The position numbers and the translations under genes are program-made. Below, in pieces: positions 35,505 through 44,365 of a DNA stretch of 64,000 bases (within the stretch, counting starts at the first letter, position 1; every line of letters begins with the position of its first letter). The stretch comes from DATFKA01 sp035268885. GTDB taxonomy: Bacteria; Bacteroidota; Bacteroidia; Chitinophagales; Saprospiraceae. The stretch lies in NCBI GenBank assembly GCA_035268885.1, contig DATFKA010000003.1:1-64000 (forward strand), in the 5' to 3' direction. Below the pieces are notes generated by a model, which saw only the letters and a program-made list of their open reading frames with translations, was not told where the DNA came from and did not search any database.

Positions 35505-36809
35505 ATGAGTATAGAACTTATCAGCATCATATTATTATTTGTCAGTTTTTTTGCTCTTCTGGTATACGGACTACCGGTCGCCTATTGTATTGGGATTTCC
35601 ACGACTTTGACAATCCTTTTGAACATTGCTTTCGTACCGGGGATTACCACGGTTTGTCAACGGATGACCACTGGTATCGATAGTTTTGCCTTGCTGGCAA
35701 TTCCCTTTTTTATATTAGCCGGTGAGATAATGAATAAAGGGGGGATTGCGAACCGGCTTATCAATTTTGCCAAATCCCTGGTGGGGAGTTTACCCGGCGG
35801 CCTGGCTTATGTAAACGTCCTGGCAGCCATGTTATTTGGAGCGATTTCGGGTTCGGCGGTCGCCGCAGCCTCCGCTATTGGAAGTATCATGACTGATCGA
35901 ATGGAAGAAGAAGGTTTTCCCAGGCCATTTAGTGCCGCGATTAATATCACCTCTTCTACCACGGGTTTATTGATCCCACCGAGTAATGTATTAATCGTAT
36001 ATGCATTGGCGAGTGGGGGAGCCGCTTCGGTCGCGGCATTATTCCTGGCAGGGTATCTTCCGGGGATTTTAGTGGGGCTGGCCCTAATGATTGTGACGGC
36101 AATTGTCGCCAGTCGGAAAAAATTTAAGCGGGGGGAACGAGTTCCCCTGTTGAAGGTTTGGAGAGATTTCAGAAGCGCCTTTTTCAGCCTATTGCTGCTG
36201 GTCGTTATCGTAGGGGGGATTGTAGCGGGAATTTTCACGGCCACCGAAGCAGCCGGGGTGGCGGTATTATACGCTGGCGTTTTAGCTTTGATCTACAAAG
36301 CTATTTCTTTAAAAGACCTGCCCGCTATTTTGCTGAGTAGTGCCAGAACGACGGCGGTTGTAATGTTTTTGATTTGTACTTCGATGGCGATGTCCTGGCT
36401 GTTTTCTTTTGAAAGTATTCCTCAATTGATGACGAGCTTTTTGGTAGAACAGGTCAGTAATCCCATTTTGATCTTTCTCATTATTAACCTTACGCTTTTG
36501 ATAGTGGGGACCTTTATGGACATGACCCCGGCTATCCTTATTTTTACGCCAATTTTTTTACCGGTGGTAACCGAAATGGGTATGGATCCGGTCCACTTTG
36601 GTATTATCATGGTGCTTAACCTTTGTATCGGTTTGTGTACCCCTCCCGTAGGTACAATTTTATTCGTCGGTAGCGGTATTGCAAAAATTTCAGTATCTGA
36701 GGTGATTCCCCTGTTAATTCCACTTTTGTTAACCATGGTGTTGGTCTTGTTACTCGTGACTTTTATACCAGAGTTATCTATGTGGATTCCTAATTTATTC
36801 AGCTTATAA
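35505..36809 (+). CDS. TRAP transporter large permease, DctM family
   Basis: A 434-aa protein with about 11-12 hydrophobic segments. DctM motifs are visible: FFILAGEIMNKGGIANRLI, FGAISGSAVAAASAIGSIM, and IPPSNVLIVYALASGG. It is the sodium-driven transport channel. Together with dctPQ it would bring uronates or their breakdown products into the cytoplasm. Confidence 0.94.
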   Translation: MSIELISIILLFVSFFALLVYGLPVAYCIGISTTLTILLNIAFVPGITTVCQRMTTGIDSFALLAIPFFILAGEIMNKGGIANRLINFAKSLVGSLPGGLAYVNVLAAMLFGAISGSAVAAASAIGSIMTDRMEEEGFPRPFSAAINITSSTTGLLIPPSNVLIVYALASGGAASVAALFLAGYLPGILVGLALMIVTAIVASRKKFKRGERVPLLKVWRDFRSAFFSLLLLVVIVGGIVAGIFTATEAAGVAVLYAGVLALIYKAISLKDLPAILLSSARTTAVVMFLICTSMAMSWLFSFESIPQLMTSFLVEQVSNPILIFLIINLTLLIVGTFMDMTPAILIFTPIFLPVVTEMGMDPVHFGIIMVLNLCIGLCTPPVGTILFVGSGIAKISVSEVIPLLIPLLLTMVLVLLLVTFIPELSMWIPNLFSL

Positions 36810-36833
36810 TTCTATTAATATAAAGGCTCAAGG

Positions 36834-36896
36834 TGAATTCATTTAGTCAAGATGCCTGAGGCGGATCCTCCCAGCTTTCCTCACTAGATGAATCTA
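36834..36896. repeat. Imperfect inverted repeat between dctM and kdgK
   Basis: TGAATTCATTTAGTCA (36834-36849) is partly complementary to TCACTAGATGAATCTA (36881-36896), with the core ATTCATTTAGT/ACTAGATGAAT. It contains CCTGAGGCGGAT, which also occurs in the 171-bp repeats. A TACTTTG near 36896 is close to a -7 box. It may be a small element, terminator or leader; the evidence does not separate these. Confidence 0.35.
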
Positions 36897-36923
36897 CTTT
36901 GGACCCAGTAAAACAAAACTGAA

Positions 36924-37961
36924 ATGAAAAAAATAGTCACTTTTGGAGAAATTATGCTTCGTCTGGCCCCTCCGGGCTTTAAGAGATTCTCTCAGGCCGA
37001 CCAGTTTGAAGTGATTTATGGTGGTGGAGAAAGTAATGTGGCCGTATCCCTGGCCAACTATGGTTTACACAGTGAGTTTGTAAGCCGGATTCCCAATAAC
37101 GATATTGGGGAATGTGCAATAATGGAAATGCGGAAACGAAACGTGGGCACTCAGCACATTATACGCGGCGGCGAACGGCTGGGGATTTATTTCCTGGAGA
37201 CTGGTGCGGTGAGCAGAGGTAGTAAAGTGGTCTACGATCGGGCGCATTCTGGCATGGCTACCATTGAGAAGGGAATGATTGATTGGGAAGAGGTGATGAA
37301 AGATGCGGAGTGGTTCCATTGGACGGGTATTACACCTGCTCTTTCCCAGGGGGCTGCAGATGCCTGTCTGGAAGCGATACAGACGGCTAATCGTATGGGG
37401 GTTACGGTTTCGACCGACCTGAACTACCGAAAAAAATTGTGGAAGTATGGCAAAACGCCCGAAGAGGTGATGCCTGCCCTGGTGGAAGGTTGTGACGTTA
37501 TCTTGGGCAACGAAGAAGATGCGGAGAAACACTTTGGATTACACCCGGAGAAGGTCGATGTCACCCAGGGGGGATCGGTCGAGGGGAAAGCCTATCTATC
37601 GGTGCTAAAACAACTCATGGAACGATTCCCCAGGGCGAAGAAGGTGATCACGACCCTAAGAGGATCGATCAGTGCTTCGCACAATAGTTGGTCTGGTGTG
37701 ATGTACGACGGAGAGACCCTCTACGAAGCCCCCACCTACCAAATTACGCATATCGTAGATCGTGTTGGTGGAGGCGATAGCTTTATGGGGGGCTTGATAT
37801 ATGGCCTGCTCACTTATGGAGACGACTCCCAAAAAGCATTGGATTTTGCAGTAGCAGCCAGTTGTCTAAAACATACCATTTATGGTGATGCGAATCAGGT
37901 GACCGTTGCGGAGGTAGAGAAATTGATGAGTGGAGATGCGAGCGGAAGAGTTTCGAGATAA
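36924..37961 (+). CDS. kdgK: 2-keto-3-deoxygluconate kinase, PfkB family
   Basis: A 345-aa ribokinase-type sugar kinase. MKKIVTFGEIMLRLAPP is the KdgK-like N-terminus, GGGESNVAVSLA binds the sugar, and DRVGGGDSFMGG holds the catalytic aspartate. It phosphorylates 2-keto-3-deoxygluconate to KDPG. The aldolase gene follows 105 bp downstream, so the two steps are together. Confidence 0.93.
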   Translation: MKKIVTFGEIMLRLAPPGFKRFSQADQFEVIYGGGESNVAVSLANYGLHSEFVSRIPNNDIGECAIMEMRKRNVGTQHIIRGGERLGIYFLETGAVSRGSKVVYDRAHSGMATIEKGMIDWEEVMKDAEWFHWTGITPALSQGAADACLEAIQTANRMGVTVSTDLNYRKKLWKYGKTPEEVMPALVEGCDVILGNEEDAEKHFGLHPEKVDVTQGGSVEGKAYLSVLKQLMERFPRAKKVITTLRGSISASHNSWSGVMYDGETLYEAPTYQITHIVDRVGGGDSFMGGLIYGLLTYGDDSQKALDFAVAASCLKHTIYGDANQVTVAEVEKLMSGDASGRVSR

Positions 37962-38066
37962 ATACATACTAAGTTTCATACATTTGATTGAAGTGCTGTG
38001 AAAAATGATTCTGCCTTATGGTAGCTAAGAATAACTTTCACACGCTTCTTTCTTTAAACATTTCAA

Positions 38067-38738
38067 ATGGCAAAATATACTAGAATCCAGGTTGCCCAAA
38101 AAATGAAAGAAACCGGTCTGGTACCCGTTTTCTACCATTCTGATCTCGATACAGCAAAGGAAGTTTTAAGAGCTAGCTTTGCAGCGGGGGTCAGGGTTTT
38201 TGAATTTACTAATCGGGGGGATTTCGCCCATGAGGTCTTCGCCGATTTAAATAAATTTGCTCACCGGGAATTACCGGGCTTAATGCTGGGTATTGGTTCG
38301 GTGATGGATGCCGGCACCACCGCCCTATATTTACAGTTGGGGGCCAATTTTGTGGTGTCTCCTGTACTAAATGCCGAGATGGCAGTGGTTTGTAACCGTA
38401 GAAAAGTACTCTGGTCACCCGGCTGTGGTACCTTAACCGAGATTAGTAGAGCCCATGAACTGGGTGCGGAAGTTGTTAAGATTTTTCCGGGTACGCAGGT
38501 CGGTGGTCCTGGCTTTGTGAAGGCGGTCAAAGGTCCCTGTCCCTGGGCCAGTATCATGCCAACGGGTGGCGTAGCGCCTACCGAAGAGAATCTGCGGCCC
38601 TGGTTTGAAGCAGGAGTAACCTGCGTAGGGATGGGCTCAAAACTGTTTTCTAAGGAGCTCATCGCCAATAAAAACTTTTCTGCTTTGCAGGAAAAGATCA
38701 AGAACGCCCTGGATCTGGTCAAAAAGTTCCAATCCTAA
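38067..38738 (+). CDS. eda: KDPG/KHG aldolase
   Basis: A 223-aa class I aldolase of the Eda family. The Schiff-base lysine is in EVVKIFPGTQVGGPGF and a phosphate-binding MPTGGV follows; the catalytic glutamate is in FEFTNRG. It splits KDPG to pyruvate and glyceraldehyde 3-phosphate, the last step of uronate use here. It converges on the Gfo/Idh gene with a 26-bp gap. Confidence 0.94.
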   Translation: MAKYTRIQVAQKMKETGLVPVFYHSDLDTAKEVLRASFAAGVRVFEFTNRGDFAHEVFADLNKFAHRELPGLMLGIGSVMDAGTTALYLQLGANFVVSPVLNAEMAVVCNRRKVLWSPGCGTLTEISRAHELGAEVVKIFPGTQVGGPGFVKAVKGPCPWASIMPTGGVAPTEENLRPWFEAGVTCVGMGSKLFSKELIANKNFSALQEKIKNALDLVKKFQS

Positions 38739-38764
38739 CCAGTACAGTGCGCTTTTAAATAAAT

Positions 38765-39949
38765 TTAGGTCCACTGCTGCATCTTACCTTTTCGTAAGGC
38801 ATCAATCGCCATACGTACACTGATGGCAGCCGTGGCTCCTGTTTTTACATTAGAGAGCGGTTCTTTGCCGGAAAGAATACAATTGTAAAAATCCATAAAG
38901 GCATAGTGGGTGCCGTCCCAGCTTTTATTTTCTTTCTCCACTTCGATGGGGTATCCTTCTTTGTTCTTTAGTTTTTTTAGGGTTGCTCCTGAAACGCCGT
39001 CGACCGTTCCCAGCTCTTTTTTATTCAGGTCTTCGTAGTAAAGCCAGCCTTGATCAATTTTTAATTCGATGGTACCTTTGCTACCCTTAAACTTGAACTG
39101 GTAGCCTTCGTGTGCATTAGCGGTAAGAGACACACAGTTGACTTTCATGCCTCCTGGGTATTCGAGTAGGGTATTCACATTGTCAAAAGTTTCGCGCCCA
39201 TCCTTCCAATAGTCAATGCCGCCGAACCCGATTACCCGCTTGGGATGGGTGTCAAATACCCAGTTGACAAAATCAATCTGGTGGGAGTGAAGCTCTGCGG
39301 TCAAACCACCGGAATACTCCTCGTACATCCGCCAGTTAATCATCTTTTCGTATTGTGGGTGAGGAACAGGGCGTCGCCAATCGCCATTGCGGTTCCATTG
39401 AATATAGATATTAGTAATATCCCCCAGATAACCCCTTTGGATAAAATCGGCCACCTGTAAATACAGCGGATGATAACGGTACTGGTGACCTACCATAAAA
39501 GTGAGATCTGAATTTCCTACTTTATCGAGTAAATTCCGGGCCTGCGTTTTTTCGTAGGTCATGGTTTTTTCGCAGTAGATGTGTTTGCCACTCTCCAGCG
39601 CATCTAAGGCCATTTCATAGTGCATAGATAAGGGGGTAGCAATGACGACGGCGTCCACATCTTGGTCAGTGAGTAGCTTTCGGTAGTCTGAGTAAGATTT
39701 ACAACCCGGTCCGGCCTTGGCTACTGCCTTTTCCAATCGGAAGGAAAGTACGTCGCAGCAGGCGACAACTTTGAATTGGGGAAGCTGTTTTAAATTGTTG
39801 ATGATGCCGGTTCCTCTGGCACCAGTACCAATGATGCCGAGCTGGATCACCTCATTTTTGCTCCATTGGTTTCCTTGGGCATTAATTTGACTAAGGGTCA
39901 AGCCTGCGGCGGCCAGGCTACTTTGTAAAAGAAAATCTCGTCGTTTCAT
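38765..39949 (-). CDS. Gfo/Idh/MocA oxidoreductase with Tat-like leader
   Basis: A 394-aa NAD(P)-dependent oxidoreductase. MKRRDF with a hydrophobic stretch looks like a twin-arginine leader. The nucleotide site is LGIIGTGARGTG, and the catalytic-lysine region reads IYCEKTM instead of the usual EKP. Secreted members of this family often sit with DUF1080 proteins, as here, and oxidise glycosides at C3 or related positions. It is last in the minus-strand operon, beyond an inverted-repeat element. Confidence 0.88.
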   Translation of the reverse strand: MKRRDFLLQSSLAAAGLTLSQINAQGNQWSKNEVIQLGIIGTGARGTGIINNLKQLPQFKVVACCDVLSFRLEKAVAKAGPGCKSYSDYRKLLTDQDVDAVVIATPLSMHYEMALDALESGKHIYCEKTMTYEKTQARNLLDKVGNSDLTFMVGHQYRYHPLYLQVADFIQRGYLGDITNIYIQWNRNGDWRRPVPHPQYEKMINWRMYEEYSGGLTAELHSHQIDFVNWVFDTHPKRVIGFGGIDYWKDGRETFDNVNTLLEYPGGMKVNCVSLTANAHEGYQFKFKGSKGTIELKIDQGWLYYEDLNKKELGTVDGVSGATLKKLKNKEGYPIEVEKENKSWDGTHYAFMDFYNCILSGKEPLSNVKTGATAAISVRMAIDALRKGKMQQWT

Positions 39950-39975
39950 ATCTATTCGCTTATGGAAGAAATATT

Positions 39976-40138
39976 GAAGCGATTTAAACTTTTTCAGTTC
40001 GCTGAGTCTTAAAGTCTTATAGAACCTGGACGGCAGCTAATTTTCGATCCGTAACTTTGGCTACGCATCTCAAATTGAGCTTTGCCAGAACCTACAAGCT
40101 TTTTAAGATCGCTTGAACCAAAAAGTTTAAACCGCTTC
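39976..40138. repeat. 163-bp inverted-repeat element inside the operon
   Basis: GAAGCGATTTAAACTTTTTC at the left end matches the complement of the right end (40115-40138), with one substitution and one indel over about 25 bases. Similarity of the arms continues inward (CTTATAG / CTTGTAG, CTGG), so the whole could fold into one long stem. No frame is seen. It separates the DUF1080 gene from the last Gfo/Idh gene and probably affects their co-expression. Confidence 0.65.
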
Positions 40139-40184
40139 CATAACAAGTTTAGGAAAAAGGCGATTAATTACGGCCTTTTGGGTC

Positions 40185-41576
40185 TTAAAACTCTCTAACC
40201 TTAATGCTTCTGAAAGAGACTTTGTCACCATGGTCCTGCAGGAGAATATGGCCCTGTGGGAACTCCCCAAACTTAGGCCACACGCTGTACTTACTGTAAG
40301 CTACGAGGGCTCGGAACATAGGCGTATTCCGTTCGTAAGCTACCATTTTAAAGCCATTGAGCCAGTGCTCAATATGGTTGCCGCGCACCACAATGCGTGC
40401 CCGATTCCAGGTGTCTACCCCCAGGAAATCTTTCCCCCGGCTAGGTACCGACAGGTTACTGGCGGGGATAAGATCATAGAGCGAGGCGATGGTTCGGTTT
40501 CCTTCTACGCCCTTCTTTGCATCCGGGTGCTTTTTATCGTCCAGGATTTGGTACTCCAGGCCGATGGAGGAGCCCGGACCTTTGTTGAGCTCGGCATCTA
40601 CGAAATATTTGATCCCACTATTGGCACCCTCCGTAATTTTGAATTCCACGATTAACTCAAAATCACTAAATTTTTCCTCCGTGATGATGTCACCTCCGTT
40701 GGCTGATTCGGCACCGCCAGAAGCCAGAACGGATAAGACACCGTCTTTTACTTCCCAACCTTTTTCGGGGAATTTAGGACCGCGGGCGCTGCGCCAGCCC
40801 TCGGTAGTCTTTCCATCCCAAAGTAGTCGCCAGCCCATCCGCTTTTCCTGTTCCGTCAAAGTATTGGGTATTAGGTTAACTTGTGGCGCATGGGGGGATA
40901 GCGGCCAGCGTTCCTCGGCTAGATCATCCGTTTTTATGCGGATATTACGCCATAGGATTTCGCGGCCGGCGAGTTCTTCCTTTTTGATACTATGCACCTG
41001 TAGGGCGATGAAGCCCGAGGGGGTCATGTCATCAACCAGGTTGGTCGTTTGTATGCCATTCACCCAAATGCGGATATCGTGACCAATGGCTTCAATGCGG
41101 TAATGGTTCCACTGGCCTACCCGGTAAGCCTTTTGCCCCTCTGGGTTCTGGGATAAAGGATATATCCACTTTCTACGTGCTTCATCAAAAACACCTCCGC
41201 TGAAAGCCCGTGGGCTGGGGTCAATTTCGGCCTGATAGCCGTGTACTCGGCCATTTTGGTATTCTTTTTTACTAAGACTTCTAAATTGTACGCCAGAATT
41301 AAGGGCGGCATCGTTCCACACCTCAAATTCCAGGATGAAGTCGCCGTAGTTTTTGGTGGTAGCCAGAAAGGAATTAGGGGTGCCATACTTAGTGGTTCCC
41401 ACAATAACTCCGTCCTGTATTTTATAATTGGCTTCTCCTCCCAATTGCTTCCAGCCTTCCAGGCTTTTCCCGTTAAATAAATCCTGCCAACCGTCTTCAC
41501 TTTGAGCAGAGCAGGTAAAAGGAGATATAAAAATCAGGAAGAGTCCAATTATTACAATATTTAATCTATCTTTCAT
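40185..41576 (-). CDS. Secreted protein with two DUF1080 (3-keto-disaccharide hydrolase) domains
   Basis: A 463-aa protein starting at the ATG at 41576; a longer frame to 41645 would overlap the previous gene. A signal peptide precedes two tandem domains, about residues 28-220 and 250-463, each with the GWKQLG/GWRSAR and FELIVEF-type strands of the family. Known DUF1080 proteins cleave 3-keto-glycosides. It lies between two exported Gfo/Idh/MocA proteins that could make such keto sugars. Confidence 0.86.
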   Translation of the reverse strand: MKDRLNIVIIGLFLIFISPFTCSAQSEDGWQDLFNGKSLEGWKQLGGEANYKIQDGVIVGTTKYGTPNSFLATTKNYGDFILEFEVWNDAALNSGVQFRSLSKKEYQNGRVHGYQAEIDPSPRAFSGGVFDEARRKWIYPLSQNPEGQKAYRVGQWNHYRIEAIGHDIRIWVNGIQTTNLVDDMTPSGFIALQVHSIKKEELAGREILWRNIRIKTDDLAEERWPLSPHAPQVNLIPNTLTEQEKRMGWRLLWDGKTTEGWRSARGPKFPEKGWEVKDGVLSVLASGGAESANGGDIITEEKFSDFELIVEFKITEGANSGIKYFVDAELNKGPGSSIGLEYQILDDKKHPDAKKGVEGNRTIASLYDLIPASNLSVPSRGKDFLGVDTWNRARIVVRGNHIEHWLNGFKMVAYERNTPMFRALVAYSKYSVWPKFGEFPQGHILLQDHGDKVSFRSIKVREF

Positions 41577-41613
41577 TGTTGTATGTATTTTCTTAGAATC
41601 GTTTATTCTCGAC

Positions 41614-42945
41614 TTATGCCTTTTCTGGTTTCCAGCCTTTTTCATAATCCCGACTCCAGTACTTTTTCATTATTTTTTTATCCTGGAAATGACCATTGGT
41701 TGGGTCAATAGCCAGCAGTTTATTTCCTGCCCGGTAGGAGACGTTGGCGTAGTGAGAAAGATTAGTACTGGTGGCTCCTTCTTCGATAGGACAATTTAGG
41801 CTGTCCTTACCCCGGATAGTTTCCAGGAAATTTTTCACATGGCGGGTAGTCATACTACCTCCACCACCCAACGCAGTGCCTGCTTCGGGGCCTCCTTTGC
41901 GTTCTCTCAGGAGTTCACCTCTTCGATCATAGAGTCGGTAGCCTTCTCTATTGAGAAAAACGCTCCCTTCCGAACCGTAGATAATCGTGCCTCTACCGGC
42001 CCCATAAGTCGGATGTCCGGAGCGACTTTTACCATCCCATTTGACGGTTTTACCGCCAGGAAAGTTAATGGTCGCATCCATGGTGTCGTACATGGTCCAG
42101 GGATCATCTTTGAAGTGGTTTTTGGCGGCATTTACATAAACGGCTTCCGGATATTTCGCCTGAAGTGCCCAGCGCCCAACGTCCAGTTCATGGGTGGCAT
42201 TGTTTCCCGTCTCCGCCGTTCCCCAGCGCCAGAACCAGTGCCAGTTGTAATCACCGACGATATCTATAAAGTCTGTTCTGGGAGCGGGTCCCTGGAATAA
42301 TTCCCAATCGAGATAGTCGGGGACCGGTACCTGCCTGGCAGTCGGCACACGACCTCTGCTGTTGGTATAAAAGGCAGTAGCCAGGTAGGCTTCCCCGATG
42401 ACTCCTTCGTGAATTTCCTTAATGATTTCTATGGTCTCCGGTGCCGAACGTTGCTGAGTCCCCATTTGGACGGTCAATCCGGTATGCTTTTGCCAGTCGA
42501 CGAGCATCTCACTTTCCGATGGGTTATGGCTACAGGGCTTTTCCACGTATACATGCTTCCCGGCTTGTAGAGAAAGTATAGCCCCCGGAGCGTGCCAGTG
42601 GTCGGGCGTAGCGTGGAAAACCGCATCGACATCGGCCTGGTCAAAAATTTTACGCATGTCTTTTTCCTGTTTAGGCATTTGGCCCGTCGCTTCTTTGACC
42701 TTTCCGGCCCCGGATTCTTGTCGGCGCGCATCTACGTCGGAGACATAGATGACATCGACGTTTTCCAGTTCGGCCAGGGCTTCCAGTAATCCCGGGAAGC
42801 GGCGGTTACAGCCCAGCATCGCAACCTGGATACGATCATTAGCGCCAAGAATGCGTCGATAGCTTTTAGCAGATAAGGGTAGCCCCGTAAGGGAAAGCGC
42901 TGCGGCACTGGCCGCAGAGGTTTGAATAAATGTCCGTCGTTTCAT
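41614..42945 (-). CDS. Gfo/Idh/MocA oxidoreductase with Tat-like leader
   Basis: A 443-aa oxidoreductase with MKRRTF and a hydrophobic leader. It has the catalytic EKPCSHNP motif and the VAMLGCNRRFPG nucleotide loop. It is longer than the relative at 38765 and has the C-terminal insertions typical of exported Bacteroidota members. It starts 1 bp after the stop of the sulfatase gene and leads into the DUF1080 gene. Confidence 0.9.
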   Translation of the reverse strand: MKRRTFIQTSAASAAALSLTGLPLSAKSYRRILGANDRIQVAMLGCNRRFPGLLEALAELENVDVIYVSDVDARRQESGAGKVKEATGQMPKQEKDMRKIFDQADVDAVFHATPDHWHAPGAILSLQAGKHVYVEKPCSHNPSESEMLVDWQKHTGLTVQMGTQQRSAPETIEIIKEIHEGVIGEAYLATAFYTNSRGRVPTARQVPVPDYLDWELFQGPAPRTDFIDIVGDYNWHWFWRWGTAETGNNATHELDVGRWALQAKYPEAVYVNAAKNHFKDDPWTMYDTMDATINFPGGKTVKWDGKSRSGHPTYGAGRGTIIYGSEGSVFLNREGYRLYDRRGELLRERKGGPEAGTALGGGGSMTTRHVKNFLETIRGKDSLNCPIEEGATSTNLSHYANVSYRAGNKLLAIDPTNGHFQDKKIMKKYWSRDYEKGWKPEKA

Positions 42946-42946
42946 G

Positions 42947-44356
42947 TTACAATTCAGATTTAGGGGAGGTATGGCTCCCTTTTTTTAAATAATCATTCAA
43001 CTTTTTCACCACTGCTTCGTAGGCAGGCTGATCAACCACGTTAAGGTTTTCGTCCTGGTCTTTTTCAAGATCATACAGCATAGATGAGCTTAGGCTATCC
43101 TGTCTATATTTGGTATATATGTACTTTTCAGTAATGACGGCATCTCCATATTGATATCTGGAGAAAACGGCTTTTTTCCAGGGCTGATCTGGCTCCTTTA
43201 AGAGCGGAGAAAAACTTTTGCCCTGCACGTGTTCCGGCACGGTAATGCCCGATAATTCACACAGGGTGGGGTAGACATCGACAAATTCTACCAGGGCTTC
43301 GGATTGCTGTCCTTCCGTAATCCCGGGTACTCGGATGATTAGCGGCGCATTTACCGCAGGATGCATGGTGTTGTGTTTACCCCAAAAATTATGCTCCCCC
43401 AGGTTCCAGCCATGGTCACCTAAGAGTACAACGATCGTATTTTCCTTAAGCCCTAAATCGTCAAGGGCGGTCAGTAATCTTCCTACCATAGCATCAGCAT
43501 AGCTGACGCAGGCATAATAGCCATGGCGGGCAGTTCTGTGAAAATCACCACTATTATACGGAATATCTCTGTCGTGATAAAATTGAATTTCGGGAGAGCC
43601 TACCAATTCAGTTGGGGCATTGGCTGGTCTTTCCCGGTTTTCGGCAATCGAGATAGCCTCCCGATCGTACAGATCCCAATATTTTTTAGGAGCGTAAAAG
43701 GGAAGGTGCGGCTTAATGAATCCCACCGCGAAAAAGAAAGGTTGTTTCATTTGACTGAGCCTTTTCAAGTCGGACAAAGACCTTTCGAGAACTTTTCCGT
43801 CGGGATAGGCATTGTCGGGCACATCCGGAGCCTCAAAGAAGGGCCCCCGGTTGCGGGTGCCGCCGATGTAGTTTTTGGAATCCTCATCTAACATGGTTCG
43901 GCCACTTTGTCCTTTTACCGTCCAGACCGCTTCACTCCAACTGCGTGCCTCGGTATCCGAACTATTATGGAATACCTTACCATTAGCCAGGGTATAGTAT
44001 CCATTTTCTTTAAAAGTCTGGGGTAGTGTTTGCGTGCCCGGGGCATCTTCATCTACCTGAGACTGATAGTCCCAAAAACGATCAAAGGTGGGTCTCAAGC
44101 CTGATAAAATGCTGGCGCGCGAAGCACCACATACGGGATTTTGGCAGTAAGCTCTCTGGAATACAAGCCCTTCGCTGGCTAAGCGATCAATATTTGGGGA
44201 GATGATCTGAGACGATCCATAGCAGTTAAGTTCTGGTCTTAAATCATCAACCATAATGAATAAGACATTTGGGGGCATCCCAAATTCCTCTTTCTTTTCC
44301 GTTTTGCAACTGAAAAGAAACCCAAATAAGGCAATAGGCAATAGAATTTTTTTCAT
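42947..44356 (-). CDS. Iduronate-2-sulfatase-like S1 sulfatase, lipoprotein
   Basis: A 469-aa S1 sulfatase. The lipobox GFLFSC puts the anchor at Cys17. The formylglycine signature CGASRASILSG has Cys76 as the modified residue. VDDLRPELNCYG supplies metal-binding aspartates, and GDHGWNLGEHNFWGKH is typical of iduronate-type sulfatases. It would remove sulfate from polysaccharide fragments at the cell surface or periplasm. It follows the sulfatase-lyase fusion by 9 bp. Confidence 0.93.
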   Translation of the reverse strand: MKKILLPIALFGFLFSCKTEKKEEFGMPPNVLFIMVDDLRPELNCYGSSQIISPNIDRLASEGLVFQRAYCQNPVCGASRASILSGLRPTFDRFWDYQSQVDEDAPGTQTLPQTFKENGYYTLANGKVFHNSSDTEARSWSEAVWTVKGQSGRTMLDEDSKNYIGGTRNRGPFFEAPDVPDNAYPDGKVLERSLSDLKRLSQMKQPFFFAVGFIKPHLPFYAPKKYWDLYDREAISIAENRERPANAPTELVGSPEIQFYHDRDIPYNSGDFHRTARHGYYACVSYADAMVGRLLTALDDLGLKENTIVVLLGDHGWNLGEHNFWGKHNTMHPAVNAPLIIRVPGITEGQQSEALVEFVDVYPTLCELSGITVPEHVQGKSFSPLLKEPDQPWKKAVFSRYQYGDAVITEKYIYTKYRQDSLSSSMLYDLEKDQDENLNVVDQPAYEAVVKKLNDYLKKGSHTSPKSEL

Positions 44357-44365
44357 AATATAGTT

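Noticed and set aside
40230..41082. Plus-strand frames of 141 and 197 codons opposite the DUF1080 gene
   Set aside because: The minus-strand frame encodes two recognisable domains with a signal peptide; the plus frames are by-products of its base composition.
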